DNA of 64,000 bases from Frateuria defendens (GTDB taxonomy: Bacteria; Pseudomonadota; Gammaproteobacteria; Xanthomonadales; Rhodanobacteraceae), in contig NZ_LFQR01000045.1 of the NCBI RefSeq assembly GCF_001182895.1, positions 48,925 to 112,924 of the forward strand. The letters are read 5' to 3'. Positions 38,577 to 46,791 of the stretch are shown one piece after another (position 1 is the first letter of the stretch; every line of letters starts with the position of its first letter). The notes below the pieces were generated by a model. It searched no databases. It was not told the origin of the DNA and saw nothing but the letters and a program-made list of their open reading frames with translations. A program made the position numbers and the translations under genes.

Positions 38577-39215
38577 ATGCTCTGCCTGTTCGACCTCGAC
38601 GGCACGCTGATCGACTCCGAACTCGGCATCCTCGCCTGCGTGAAGCACGCGCTGGCGAAGATGCAGGTGCCGGTGCCCGCGCACGAGACGCTGCGCGGCT
38701 GGATCGGCCCGCCGCTGCGGCCGAGCTTCGCGCCGCTGCTCGACCATGACCCCGTGCGCATCGAGGCCGCGGTGGAGCATTACCACCAGCGCTTCCACAC
38801 CGAAGGCTGGCGCGAGCACACCGTCTACCCCGGCATCGAGGCGCTGGTCGCCGGCCTGCTGGCGGCCGGGCACCGGCTCGCCGTCGTCACCAGCAAGCCG
38901 CACCACCACGCCGCGCCGATCCTCGCCAGCCTGCCTTTCGGCGACGCCTTCGCCCGCCTGTACGGGCCCGACCCGCGCAGCGCGCACAGCGAGAAGGCGA
39001 CGATGATCGCCGCCGCCCTCGCCGACTTCGGCGCCCGCCCCGGGGACACGGTGATGATCGGCGACCGCCGCTTCGACATCGAGGGCGCCCGCGCCAACGC
39101 GGTCGCCGGCATCGGCGTGCTGTGGGGCTTCGGCAGCCGGGAGGAGTTGGAAGCGGCCGGCGCGCATGCGGTGGCCGAGAGTCCGGCGCAGCTGGCGGCC
39201 TTGCTGGTGGCTTGA
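38577..39215 (+). CDS. HAD-superfamily phosphatase, phosphoglycolate phosphatase-like
   Basis: The 212-residue protein has HAD motif I FDLDGTLIDSE at the N-terminus, motif II VVTSKP with the Ser/Thr, and motif III/IV VMIGDRRFDIEGARAN. The cap domain and overall length resemble Gph-type phosphoglycolate phosphatases or 5'-nucleotidases; the substrate is not determined. Close spacing after pgk suggests co-transcription. No start other than ATG 38577 fits, as motif I begins at residue 5. Confidence 0.88.
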   Translation: MLCLFDLDGTLIDSELGILACVKHALAKMQVPVPAHETLRGWIGPPLRPSFAPLLDHDPVRIEAAVEHYHQRFHTEGWREHTVYPGIEALVAGLLAAGHRLAVVTSKPHHHAAPILASLPFGDAFARLYGPDPRSAHSEKATMIAAALADFGARPGDTVMIGDRRFDIEGARANAVAGIGVLWGFGSREELEAAGAHAVAESPAQLAALLVA

Positions 39216-39265
39216 GCGGCGGTTCCGCTGCTTTTCGGCGTCGCTTGCGACCGTTGCGCGGCGCG

Positions 39266-39449
39266 TCTGAGAGCCCGTTCAAAGTCTTGCCGTTGACGCG
39301 GCGTGGCTCCTCCCCCTGCTCGCATTGCTCGCATGGGGAGGCTGGGAGGGGGGGTGAAGTCTGGCCTCGAGGCAAGGGTTTACCCCTCCCCAACCCTCCC
39401 TGCACGCAGGGGAGGGTGCAGGGAGGAGAGACTTTGAACAGGCTCTGAG
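39266..39449. repeat. Imperfect long inverted repeat with G/C-run core
   Basis: The outer arms AGAGCCCGTTCAAAGTCT (39270-39287) and AGACTTTGAACAGGCTCT (39429-39446) pair with one mismatch. The core contains several CCTCCCC/GGGGAGG hairpin segments, including one around a CTGCACGCAG turn at about 39408. It looks like a degenerate dispersed repeat or small non-autonomous element. Only one copy is in the window. Confidence 0.55.
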
Positions 39450-39600
39450 GCAAGACGGGAAAGCCACGAGCGCGATAGCTGCGCTGTCGCGATACCCGCC
39501 CCTTGCGCCGACCTCTCTCCAGTGGGGAAATCGCACACCGCCAGCCGTTCGTACCTTGCGGCTCGGCTTGCGCTTTACGACTCATCCCACACACGCACAC

Positions 39601-39635
39601 ACGAAAAAGCCGCGCACGAGGCGCGGCTTTTTCGT
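39601..39635. terminator. Bidirectional terminator hairpin near the tkt 3' end
   Basis: A perfect 15-bp stem (ACGAAAAAGCCGCGC, 39601-39615, with 39621-39635) and 5-base loop. The A/T-rich outer stem gives a T-run on both strands. It serves tkt (minus strand, stop at 39656) and could stop readthrough from the HAD gene. Confidence 0.85.
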
Positions 39636-39655
39636 CACGGCAGCGAAGGGCCGAC

Positions 39656-41656
39656 TCAGCCGATCACGCGCCTGGCCGCGTCGATCACGTGCGTGGTGGT
39701 GATGCCGAAGTACTCGTACAGCTTCGCCGCCGGCGCGGAGGCGCCGAAGCTGGTCATGCCGACCACCTCGCCGTCCAGGCCCACGTACTTGCGCCAGTAG
39801 TCGGCGATGCCCGCCTCCACCGCCACGCGGGCGCGGCACCAGCCGGGCAGCACGCCTTCGCGGTATTCCAGCGGCTGCGCGTCGAACACCTCGGCGCAGG
39901 GCATCGACACCACGCGCACCGGCACGCCCTGCTGGGCGAGCGCGCGCGAGGCTTCCATCGCCAGCTCCACTTCCGAGCCGGTGGCGATCAGGATGGCCTT
40001 GAAGCTCATGTCCAGCGGATCGGTCAGCACGTAGCCGCCGCGCGCGACGTCGGCCAGCTGCTGCGCCGTGCGCTGCTGGTGCTTCAGGTTCTGGCGCGAG
40101 AACACCAGGCACGAGGGCGCGCCCTTGCGTTCGATCGCCGCCTTCCACGCCACCGCCGACTCCACCGCGTCGCACGGGCGCCACAGGTGGTTGTTGGGGA
40201 TGTAGCGCAGTGCGGCCATGTGCTCCACCGGCTGGTGGGTGGGGCCGTCCTCGCCCAGGCCAATCGAGTCGTGGGTGTAGACGTGGACGACGTGGGCCGG
40301 GATCAGCGCGCTCATGCGCACCGCGTTGCGGGCGTAGTCGGAGAACACCAGGAAGGTGGCGTCGTAGGGCAGGAAACCGCCGTGCAGGGCGAGGCCATTG
40401 GCGATCGCGCTCATGCCGAACTCGCGCACGCCGTAGTGGGCGTAGTTGGCGTCCGCCGCCTTGCCCACGCTGCGCGAGCCCTTCCAGATGGTGAGGTTGG
40501 AGGGCGCGAGGTCCGCCGAGCCGCCGAACAGCTCGGGCAGCAGCGGGCCGAAGGCTTCCAGCGCCATCTGCGAGGCCTTGCGCGAGGCCACTTCCGGGCC
40601 TTCCTGCTGCATCTTGGCGACGTAGGCCTGCGAGGCCTCCGCCCAGTCGGCCGGCAGCTCGCCGGCGAGGCGGCGATTGAATTCGGCAGCCAGCTCCGGG
40701 TAGGCCGCGGCATAGGCGCCGAAGCGCTCGTTCCAGATCTGCTCGCGCTCGGCGCCGGAGGGCTTGTGGTCCCAGGCGGCGTAGAGCTCGGCGGGGATCT
40801 CGAACGGCGCGTGGCGCCAGTCCAGCTCGTCGCGCGCGGCGGCCACTTCGTCCTTGCCCAGCGGCGCGCCGTGGGCCTCTTCCTTGCCCTGCTTGTGCGG
40901 CGCACCGAAGCCGATGATGGTCTTGCAGCAGACCAGGGTAGGCTTGTCGTTGCCCGGCGCGGTGGCCTGCGCCAGCGCGGCCTTGATCGCCTCGGCGTCG
41001 TGGCCGTCCACGTTGCGGATCACGTTCCAGCCGTAGGCCTCGAAGCGCTTGGGCGTGTCGTCGGTGAACCAGTCGTGCACCTCGCCGTCGATGGAGATGC
41101 CGTTGTCGTCGTACACCGCCACCAGTTTGCCCAGCCTCCAGGTGCCGGCCAGCGCGGCGACCTCGTGGGAGACGCCCTCCATCATGCAGCCGTCGCCCAT
41201 GAACACGTAGGTGTGGTGGTCGACGATGGCGTGGCCGGGGCGGTTGAAGTGGGCCGCCAGCAGCTTCTCCGCCAGCGCGAAGCCGACCGCGTTGGCCAGG
41301 CCCTGGCCGAGCGGGCCGGTGGTGGTCTCCACGCCGGGGGTCTCGCTGGCCTCGGGGTGGCCGGCGGTCTTCGAATGCAGCTGGCGGAAGCGCTTGAGCT
41401 CGTCGAGCGGCAGGTCGTAGCCGGTCAGGTGCAGCAGGGCGTACTGCAGCATCGAGCCGTGGCCGTTGGACAGCACGAAACGGTCGCGGTCGGCCCATTT
41501 CGGGTTGGCCGGGTTGTGCTTGAGGAAGTCGTTCCACAGCACCTCGGCAATGTCGGCCATGCCCATCGGCATGCCGGGGTGGCCAGACTTGGCCGCTTCC
41601 ACGGCATCCATGGCAAGGGCTCGCACGGCATTGGCGAGTTCACGGCGGGTGGTCAT
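39656..41656 (-). CDS. tkt: Transketolase
   Basis: Transketolase moves two-carbon units between sugar phosphates in the pentose phosphate pathway using thiamine diphosphate. The 666-residue protein has [13 protein letters not shown], the ThDP motif [12 protein letters not shown] ending near [28 protein letters not shown], and the C-terminal [11 protein letters not shown] domain. Length and start (ATG 41656) are standard. It is divergent from the first outer-membrane protein gene and ends at a bidirectional terminator. Confidence 0.97.
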   Translation of the reverse strand: MTTRRELANAVRALAMDAVEAAKSGHPGMPMGMADIAEVLWNDFLKHNPANPKWADRDRFVLSNGHGSMLQYALLHLTGYDLPLDELKRFRQLHSKTAGHPEASETPGVETTTGPLGQGLANAVGFALAEKLLAAHFNRPGHAIVDHHTYVFMGDGCMMEGVSHEVAALAGTWRLGKLVAVYDDNGISIDGEVHDWFTDDTPKRFEAYGWNVIRNVDGHDAEAIKAALAQATAPGNDKPTLVCCKTIIGFGAPHKQGKEEAHGAPLGKDEVAAARDELDWRHAPFEIPAELYAAWDHKPSGAEREQIWNERFGAYAAAYPELAAEFNRRLAGELPADWAEASQAYVAKMQQEGPEVASRKASQMALEAFGPLLPELFGGSADLAPSNLTIWKGSRSVGKAADANYAHYGVREFGMSAIANGLALHGGFLPYDATFLVFSDYARNAVRMSALIPAHVVHVYTHDSIGLGEDGPTHQPVEHMAALRYIPNNHLWRPCDAVESAVAWKAAIERKGAPSCLVFSRQNLKHQQRTAQQLADVARGGYVLTDPLDMSFKAILIATGSEVELAMEASRALAQQGVPVRVVSMPCAEVFDAQPLEYREGVLPGWCRARVAVEAGIADYWRKYVGLDGEVVGMTSFGASAPAAKLYEYFGITTTHVIDAARRVIG

Positions 41657-41747
41657 CGTGCGCTCCGGAATTGCGTGGAAAAGTGCACATTGTCGCCCAT
41701 TGCGGGCGATCTGTCGCCGTGCCGGGTCGAAACCTGCCTTGGCAGCC

Positions 41748-41776
41748 TTGACATTAACGCTGCCTTAATTCTGTAC
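41748..41776 (+). promoter_or_regulatory. Promoter/operator candidate upstream of the first beta-barrel gene
   Basis: TTGACA (41748-41753) is a consensus -35. It overlaps two TTAAY sites exactly 11 bp apart (TTAAC 41754, TTAAT 41765), the spacing of OmpR/PhoB-class direct repeats. A similar 11-bp repeat precedes the paralogue at 42651. Confidence 0.4.
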
Positions 41777-41915
41777 GAGGCGGTATTGAAACCCTTCAGG
41801 CGTTCCCCCATCCAATAACCCGGCGCTGCTTCCCCGGCAGTTGCCAAGTCGCGGCCACCCTATCCCCGAGGGCCCGCGTCCTGGATCCAGAAAAAACAAA
41901 GAGGAGCACTCCCCC

Positions 41916-42572
41916 ATGAAAAAGACGATTCTCGCTATGGCTCTTGTCGCCGCCGCTGCCGTGGCCGTCCCCGCCTTCGCGCAGGACCAGGCGCCCGTGC
42001 AGAAGGCCAAGTCCGGCTGGTACCTCGACGGCGACCTCGGCGTGAGCTACACCAACAAGGGCCCCTACAACGGCTCCGACTACGCCGGCGGCCTGACCGG
42101 CGGCTACCGCTGGGCGGTCAGCCCCGAACTGTCGGTGGGCGCGGAGCTCGGCTACGTCTACCTGGGCCAGCAGGAGGCCCGCAACAGCTACCGCAACGCG
42201 TTCTACAACAACAACAACCAGGTCGGCGAGACCCACTCCAAGCTGCGCGGTGCCACCCTCGGCGGCGCGCTGCGCTGGAACTTCGTGCCGGCGTGGTACA
42301 TCACCCTGCGCGGCGGCCTGTTCGACGCCCACGGCTCGGGCCTCTCCGACTCGAGCGACCAGCCGGTGCGCCGCAGCTTCAGCAACAACCTCGGCTACTA
42401 CGCCGGCGTCGGCACGGGCTGGGACATCAACGACCACTGGAGCGTGGGCGTGAACTACAACTACTACCAGGTCAACCGCGGCCTGAAGACAGTCGCCAGC
42501 GGCCAGCGCGAGGGCACCCGCGTGCACATGGACACGCAGACCCTGACCGCCAGCGCCGAATACCGCTTCTGA
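41916..42572 (+). CDS. Outer-membrane beta-barrel protein, paralogue 1
   Basis: The 218-residue protein has a Sec signal peptide (MKKTILAMALVAAAAVAVPAFA, cleavage before QDQAP). The mature part alternates Gly/aromatic residues in short amphipathic strands and ends SAEYRF with the C-terminal Phe recognised by the BAM complex. The size suits an eight-stranded OmpX/OmpA-barrel-like protein. ATG 41916 follows a GAGGAG site. A paralogue lies 228 bp downstream in the same orientation. Function is unknown; possibly adhesion or envelope stability. Confidence 0.8.
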   Translation: MKKTILAMALVAAAAVAVPAFAQDQAPVQKAKSGWYLDGDLGVSYTNKGPYNGSDYAGGLTGGYRWAVSPELSVGAELGYVYLGQQEARNSYRNAFYNNNNQVGETHSKLRGATLGGALRWNFVPAWYITLRGGLFDAHGSGLSDSSDQPVRRSFSNNLGYYAGVGTGWDINDHWSVGVNYNYYQVNRGLKTVASGQREGTRVHMDTQTLTASAEYRF

Positions 42573-42595
42573 TCGGTACCGGCCAGGCTGGAAAC

Positions 42596-42626
42596 GAAAC
42601 GGGCGCTTCGGCGCCCGTTTCTTTTT
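42596..42626 (+). terminator. Intrinsic terminator after beta-barrel gene 1
   Basis: A perfect 11-bp stem (GAAACGGGCGC with GCGCCCGTTTC), a stable TTCG tetraloop and five T. Confidence 0.92.
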
Positions 42627-42650
42627 GCGCGCACGCCAGGATCACAGAAC

Positions 42651-42666
42651 TTAATTCTTTCTTAAT
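42651..42666 (+). promoter_or_regulatory. TTAAT direct repeat upstream of beta-barrel gene 2
   Basis: TTAAT at 42651 and 42662, 11 bp apart, as in front of the first barrel gene. Lies 139-150 bp before the ATG. A response regulator of the OmpR/PhoB class is a reasonable guess, not shown. Confidence 0.35.
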
Positions 42667-42800
42667 CCATCACTTACAAACGCGGAATCTTTCGATACGG
42701 ATGCCCTCCAAGTTCCGTGGCCAGGCCCATGCCCGGCCACCGGCACCGCGCCCTTTCCCCCGACCGGCCGGCGTCCGCCCCCGATAACAGGAGAATCTCC

Positions 42801-43391
42801 ATGAAAAAGACGCTGTTTGCCCTCGCCCTCGCCGCCACCGGTCTCGCCGCCGTGCCCGCCGCCTTCGCGCAGAGCGCCACGCCCGACAACGGCGGCTGGT
42901 TCATCAACGGCAACGTGGGCCGCACCACCCTCGACAAGGGCCCCTACGACGGCCACGACACCGGCTACGGCCTGGGCGGCGGCTACCGCTGGTCGCTGAC
43001 CCCCTCGGTCGCGCTGGGCGTGGAGGCCGGCTACAACGACCTCGGCAACATCCACCTCAAGAACGTCTTCAACGACCGCGACGTGGTGCAGCGGGGCCGC
43101 TCGGAGCTGCACGGCTGGACCGCCGGCGTCAACGGCCACTTCAACCTCTCCCCGAACTGGTACCTGAGCGGCCGCACCGGCCTGTACGCCTGGAAGGGCC
43201 ACGGCACCAGCGAGGACAACCCGGTGCGCCGCAGCCTCGACAAGACCAGCTGGTACGCCGGCGCGGGCGTGGGCTACGACTTCAGCAACAACATGAGCGT
43301 GGGCCTCAACTACGACTACTACCGCGCCAAGAAGGACCGCATCGACCTGGGCACCGAGATGGTCTCGGTGAGCGCGGAATACCGCTTCTGA
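42801..43391 (+). CDS. Outer-membrane beta-barrel protein, paralogue 2
   Basis: The 196-residue protein has signal peptide MKKTLFALALAATGLAAVPAAFA and the same barrel layout as the upstream gene: GPYDGHDTGYGLGGGYRW compares with its GPYNGSDYAGGLTGGYRW, DNPVRRSLDKTSWYAGAGVG with DQPVRRSFSNNLGYYAGVG, and both end SAEYRF. So the pair arose by tandem duplication followed by clear divergence. ATG 42801 follows AGGAGAA. The gene has its own upstream region and terminator, so the two are separate transcription units. Confidence 0.8.
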   Translation: MKKTLFALALAATGLAAVPAAFAQSATPDNGGWFINGNVGRTTLDKGPYDGHDTGYGLGGGYRWSLTPSVALGVEAGYNDLGNIHLKNVFNDRDVVQRGRSELHGWTAGVNGHFNLSPNWYLSGRTGLYAWKGHGTSEDNPVRRSLDKTSWYAGAGVGYDFSNNMSVGLNYDYYRAKKDRIDLGTEMVSVSAEYRF

Positions 43392-43412
43392 GCCACGCGG
43401 GCCGCGCAAAGC

Positions 43413-43444
43413 AGAACGGGCGCCTCGCGGCGCCCGTTCTTTTT
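43413..43444 (+). terminator. Intrinsic terminator after beta-barrel gene 2
   Basis: A perfect 12-bp stem (AGAACGGGCGCC with GGCGCCCGTTCT), TCGC loop and five T. The same GGGCGC core stem is used by the paralogue, so the terminator was probably duplicated with the gene. Confidence 0.92.
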
Positions 43445-43467
43445 GCATCGCCCAGGCGAGGTACGGC

Positions 43468-44475
43468 TTACTTGCCGTGCCACTGCCCCAGCGCGGCCAG
43501 GCCGTTCTCCTTGGCCCGCTGGGAGACGGTCTTCTGCGCCTCGGCGTAGTTGGCCTTCATGTCCTTGGACCACAGCTTGAGCGCCGCCTGCTGCATGGCG
43601 CGGCCGTAGGAGAAGGACAGCGGCCACGGATGCGGCCCCATCCGGTTCATGGCGTTCAGGTGCGCGGTGGCCTGCTCGTCGTTCTGGCCGCCGGAGAGGA
43701 ACACGATGCCCGGCAGCGAGGCCGGCACGGTGCTCTTGAGCACGCGCACGGTGGCGTCGGCCACCTCCTCGATCTCGGCCTGCTCGGGCGAGTCCTTGCC
43801 CGGGATCACCATGCTGACCTTGAGGATGGTGCCCTCGAGCATCACGTTCTGCTCGTACAGCGCGTTGAACAGGCTGCGCAGCACGGCCTCGTGCACCTCG
43901 TAGCTCACCTCGATGCTGTGGTCGCCGTCCATGATCACTTCCGGCTCGACCATCGGCACCAGGCCGGCCTCCTGGCACAGCGCGGCGTAGCGCGCCAGCG
44001 CGTGGGTGTTGGCCTCGATGGCGGTGGAGCTCGGGTTGTTCTCGCTGATGTTGATCACCGCGCGCCACTTGGCGAACTGCGCGCCCAGCTTGACGTACTC
44101 GGCCAGGCGCTCGCGCAGCCCGTCCAGGCCTTCGGTGACCACGTCGCCGGGGAAGCCGGCCAGCGGCACCGGGCCCTTGTCGACCTTGATGCCGGGGATG
44201 ATGCCGGCCTTCTTCATCACCTCGGTGAAGGGCACGCCGTCCTTGGTGGACTGGCGGATGGTCTCGTCGTAGAGGATGGCGCCGGAGATGTGCTCGCCCA
44301 GGTTCGGCGCGGTCAGCAGCAGCTCGCGGTAGGCGCGGCGGCTCTCCTCGACGTTCTCGATGCCGACCGCCTCGAAGCGCTTGCGGATCGTGGTGGTCGA
44401 TTCGTCGATGGCGATGATGCCCTTGCCGGGGGCAACCATCGCCAGGGCGATGCTTTCAAGATCTTCGATGCTCAT
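43468..44475 (-). CDS. fba: Fructose-bisphosphate aldolase, class I
   Basis: The 335-residue protein belongs to the Schiff-base (class I) aldolases. It has IAIDESTTTIRKRFEAVGI near the N-terminus, the VPMVEPEVIMDGDHS segment, EGTILKVSMVIPG with the active-site Lys, and the C-terminal LSFSYGRAMQQAALKLW. It cleaves fructose-1,6-bisphosphate. Class I enzymes are less usual in bacteria but known in this order. ATG 44475 begins at MSIEDLESIA; the frame upstream lacks family sequence. It is convergent with the second barrel gene. Confidence 0.95.
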   Translation of the reverse strand: MSIEDLESIALAMVAPGKGIIAIDESTTTIRKRFEAVGIENVEESRRAYRELLLTAPNLGEHISGAILYDETIRQSTKDGVPFTEVMKKAGIIPGIKVDKGPVPLAGFPGDVVTEGLDGLRERLAEYVKLGAQFAKWRAVINISENNPSSTAIEANTHALARYAALCQEAGLVPMVEPEVIMDGDHSIEVSYEVHEAVLRSLFNALYEQNVMLEGTILKVSMVIPGKDSPEQAEIEEVADATVRVLKSTVPASLPGIVFLSGGQNDEQATAHLNAMNRMGPHPWPLSFSYGRAMQQAALKLWSKDMKANYAEAQKTVSQRAKENGLAALGQWHGK

Positions 44476-44600
44476 GACGACTCCGTACAGACGAGTGCGG
44501 CCGCGGCCGCGCAAGGACGAACGCCGCCCCGAACACCGGACCGGCCAGACGAAAGGACGCGATTATAGCCGTTTCGCCCGAAGCGACGCCCCGGGTCGGC

Positions 44601-45038
44601 TCAACCGGCGTAGCCCGGCAGGCTGCACGGCGCCATCACCTGCTGCTGGCCCTGCGGGCCGTCGGGGGCGTTGAACGGCACGATGTAGTAGGTGGCGACC
44701 GGGTTGCCGTCGTGGTTGCCGAGCGACGGGCCGTAGCGAAAACGCGACACCGCGTTGACCGCGATGGTGCCGAAGTCCCCCCCCGGCGTCGCCTTCTCCA
44801 CCTTGAGGTTGCGCGGCACGCCGTCCGAGCCGATGGTGAAGCTCACCGCGGCGCAGCCCGGCTTGTCGATGTTGCGGGCGCTGTTGGGAATGTCGATGTC
44901 CACCGACTGGTTGAGCAGGATCCAGTGGCGGTTGATCTGCTGCGGGCCGATCTTCTGCGCGGACTGCGCCAGGGCCGGCGCGGCCGCGGCCAGCGCGGCC
45001 AGCGGCAGCAGCGGGCGGAGCAGGCGGAAAACGTTCAT
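44601..45038 (-). CDS. TonB C-terminal-like periplasmic protein
   Basis: The 145-residue protein has a signal peptide ending PALAQSAQ. The rest has SVDIDIPNSARNIDKPGCAAVSF and GVPRNLKVEKATPGGDFGTIAVNAVSRFRYGP, the pattern of the energy-transducer TonB C-terminal fold (a P..ar..g.V.v.F.i...G.p.n..v..s.. pattern). There is no N-terminal membrane anchor with a Pro-rich linker, so it cannot be a normal TonB. It probably acts as a periplasmic binding domain; its partner is unknown. It lies between fba and pyk on the same strand. Confidence 0.65.
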   Translation of the reverse strand: MNVFRLLRPLLPLAALAAAAPALAQSAQKIGPQQINRHWILLNQSVDIDIPNSARNIDKPGCAAVSFTIGSDGVPRNLKVEKATPGGDFGTIAVNAVSRFRYGPSLGNHDGNPVATYYIVPFNAPDGPQGQQQVMAPCSLPGYAG

Positions 45039-45114
45039 GGGGATGACCTCGCCGGGCGATAAGGAGTCGCGGCCAGTGTAATCCGCCGCGCGCGATCGGG
45101 CAGCGCGGCCGCGG

Positions 45115-46590
45115 CTACAGGTCGCGCAGGCTCTCCACCACACCGTCGTCGCCCACCGAAAGGAGCTTGAGCGTGTTGGTGCCGCCGCCCTGCCCCACGC
45201 GGTCGCCGTGGGTGAGCACCACGCGGTCGCCCGCGGCCAGGTGGCCCTGCGCGAACAAGAGGCGCACCGCCTCGCGTGCGGCCACCGCCGGGCTCAGCGT
45301 GTCCTGGTGGAAGGCCACCGGCCGCACGTCGCGCAGCACCAGCATGCGCCGGCGCGAGTCGTCGAACGGCGACAGCGCGTAGATCGGCACCGCGCTGCGG
45401 TAGCGCGAGAGCCACTGCGCGGTGGCGCCGGATTCGGTGAGCGCCACGATCGCGCGCACGCCGAGCTGGCTGGCCAGCAGCATCGCCGCCAGCGCGATGG
45501 CCTGGTCGGTGCGGTCGAGCCGGTGGCCGATCTCGGCCAGATTCTCCTTCGGCTCGAACTGGCGCTCGGCGCCGAGGCAGATGCGACGCATCGCGGCCAC
45601 TGCCTTGTCCGGGTGGGCGCCGGCCGCGGTTTCCTGCGAGAGCATCACCGCGTCGGTGCCGTCGATCACCGCGTTGGCGACGTCCAACACCTCGGCGCGG
45701 GTGGGGATGGGCGCCGTCACCATCGACTGCAGCATCTGGGTGGCGGTGATCACCGCGCGGTTGCGCTGCACGCTCTCGCGGATGATCTTCTTCTGCAGGC
45801 CCGGCAGCTCGGCATCGCCGATCTCCACGCCCAGGTCGCCGCGCGCCACCATCACCACGTCGGAGGCGTCGATGATCTCGCCCAGCCGCGGGATGGCGTC
45901 GGCGCGTTCGATCTTGGACACCAGCGAGGCGTTGCCGCCGGCCTCGTTGAGCAGGCGCCGCGCCTCGTGCATGTCCTCGGCCGAGCGCACGAAGGACACG
46001 GCGAGGAAATCCGCGCCGATCTCGGCGGCGAGGCGGATGTCCGCCCGGTCCTTGTCCGACAGCGCCGACACCGAAAGGCCGCCGCCCTGGCGGTTGAGGC
46101 CCTTGCGGTCGGAGAGCGTGCCGCCGACCAGCACCGTGCAGTGGATGTCGGCGCCGACCACGTCCTGCACCGTCAGCGCGACCAGGCCGTCGTCGAGCAG
46201 CAGCACGTCGCCGGCACGCACGTCCTGCGGCAGGCCGTAGTAGCTCACGCCGACGCGGTGGCGGTCGCCGGCGGCGGCGTCGGGGCGGCACTCGAGCACG
46301 AAGGGCTCGCCGGGCACCAGTTCCACCGGCCCGTTGGCGAAGCGCTCGATGCGGATCTTCGGGCCCTGCAGGTCGGCCAGGATGCCGACCTCGCGGCCGG
46401 CCGCGCGCGCCGCCTCGCGCACCGCCATGGCGCGGGCGCGGTGGTCCTGCGGCTGGCCGTGCGAGAGGTTGAGGCGCACCACGTCCACGCCCTCGGCGAT
46501 GATGCGTTCGAGCATGCCCGGCGCGTCGGTGGCGGGGCCCAGGGTGGCGACGATGCGGGTGCGTCGCAGGTTGCTGTCGGTATCGTTCAT
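45115..46590 (-). CDS. pyk: Pyruvate kinase
   Basis: Pyk makes pyruvate and ATP from phosphoenolpyruvate. The 491-residue protein has RRTRIVATLGPATD, LNLSHGQPQDH, LADLQGPKIRIE, the MVARGDLGVEIG segment with the metal-binding residues, ITATQMLQSMV, and a C-terminal allosteric domain. ATG 46590 begins just before the RTRIVATLGPA strand. The gene is divergent from the mannitol dehydrogenase family gene and follows the usual clustering of pyk with fba and tkt in this order. Confidence 0.96.
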   Translation of the reverse strand: MNDTDSNLRRTRIVATLGPATDAPGMLERIIAEGVDVVRLNLSHGQPQDHRARAMAVREAARAAGREVGILADLQGPKIRIERFANGPVELVPGEPFVLECRPDAAAGDRHRVGVSYYGLPQDVRAGDVLLLDDGLVALTVQDVVGADIHCTVLVGGTLSDRKGLNRQGGGLSVSALSDKDRADIRLAAEIGADFLAVSFVRSAEDMHEARRLLNEAGGNASLVSKIERADAIPRLGEIIDASDVVMVARGDLGVEIGDAELPGLQKKIIRESVQRNRAVITATQMLQSMVTAPIPTRAEVLDVANAVIDGTDAVMLSQETAAGAHPDKAVAAMRRICLGAERQFEPKENLAEIGHRLDRTDQAIALAAMLLASQLGVRAIVALTESGATAQWLSRYRSAVPIYALSPFDDSRRRMLVLRDVRPVAFHQDTLSPAVAAREAVRLLFAQGHLAAGDRVVLTHGDRVGQGGGTNTLKLLSVGDDGVVESLRDL

Positions 46591-46791
46591 GGCGCGCAGG
46601 CTAGCAGATGACGGCCCTCTCGCCACGGTCACCTTGGTCTATTTTTCTCCCCGCCGGCACTCGCGCGCCCTTGCCTTCGCACGCCGCCACCGCATGCCGA
46701 CCACGCTCCCCCTCGCCGCCCGCAGCGGAACCCGCTTCGGCGATTCGGGTTATCTTCGGGCGTTGGCATTGTTGTGAAAGGAGAGTCGAGC

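Larger units (their letters stand above)
39216..39655. other. 440-bp gap between convergent genes, repeat-rich
   Basis: No gene is supported. It holds a 184-bp imperfect inverted repeat (39266-39449) and a bidirectional terminator-like hairpin (39601-39635). Confidence 0.5.
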
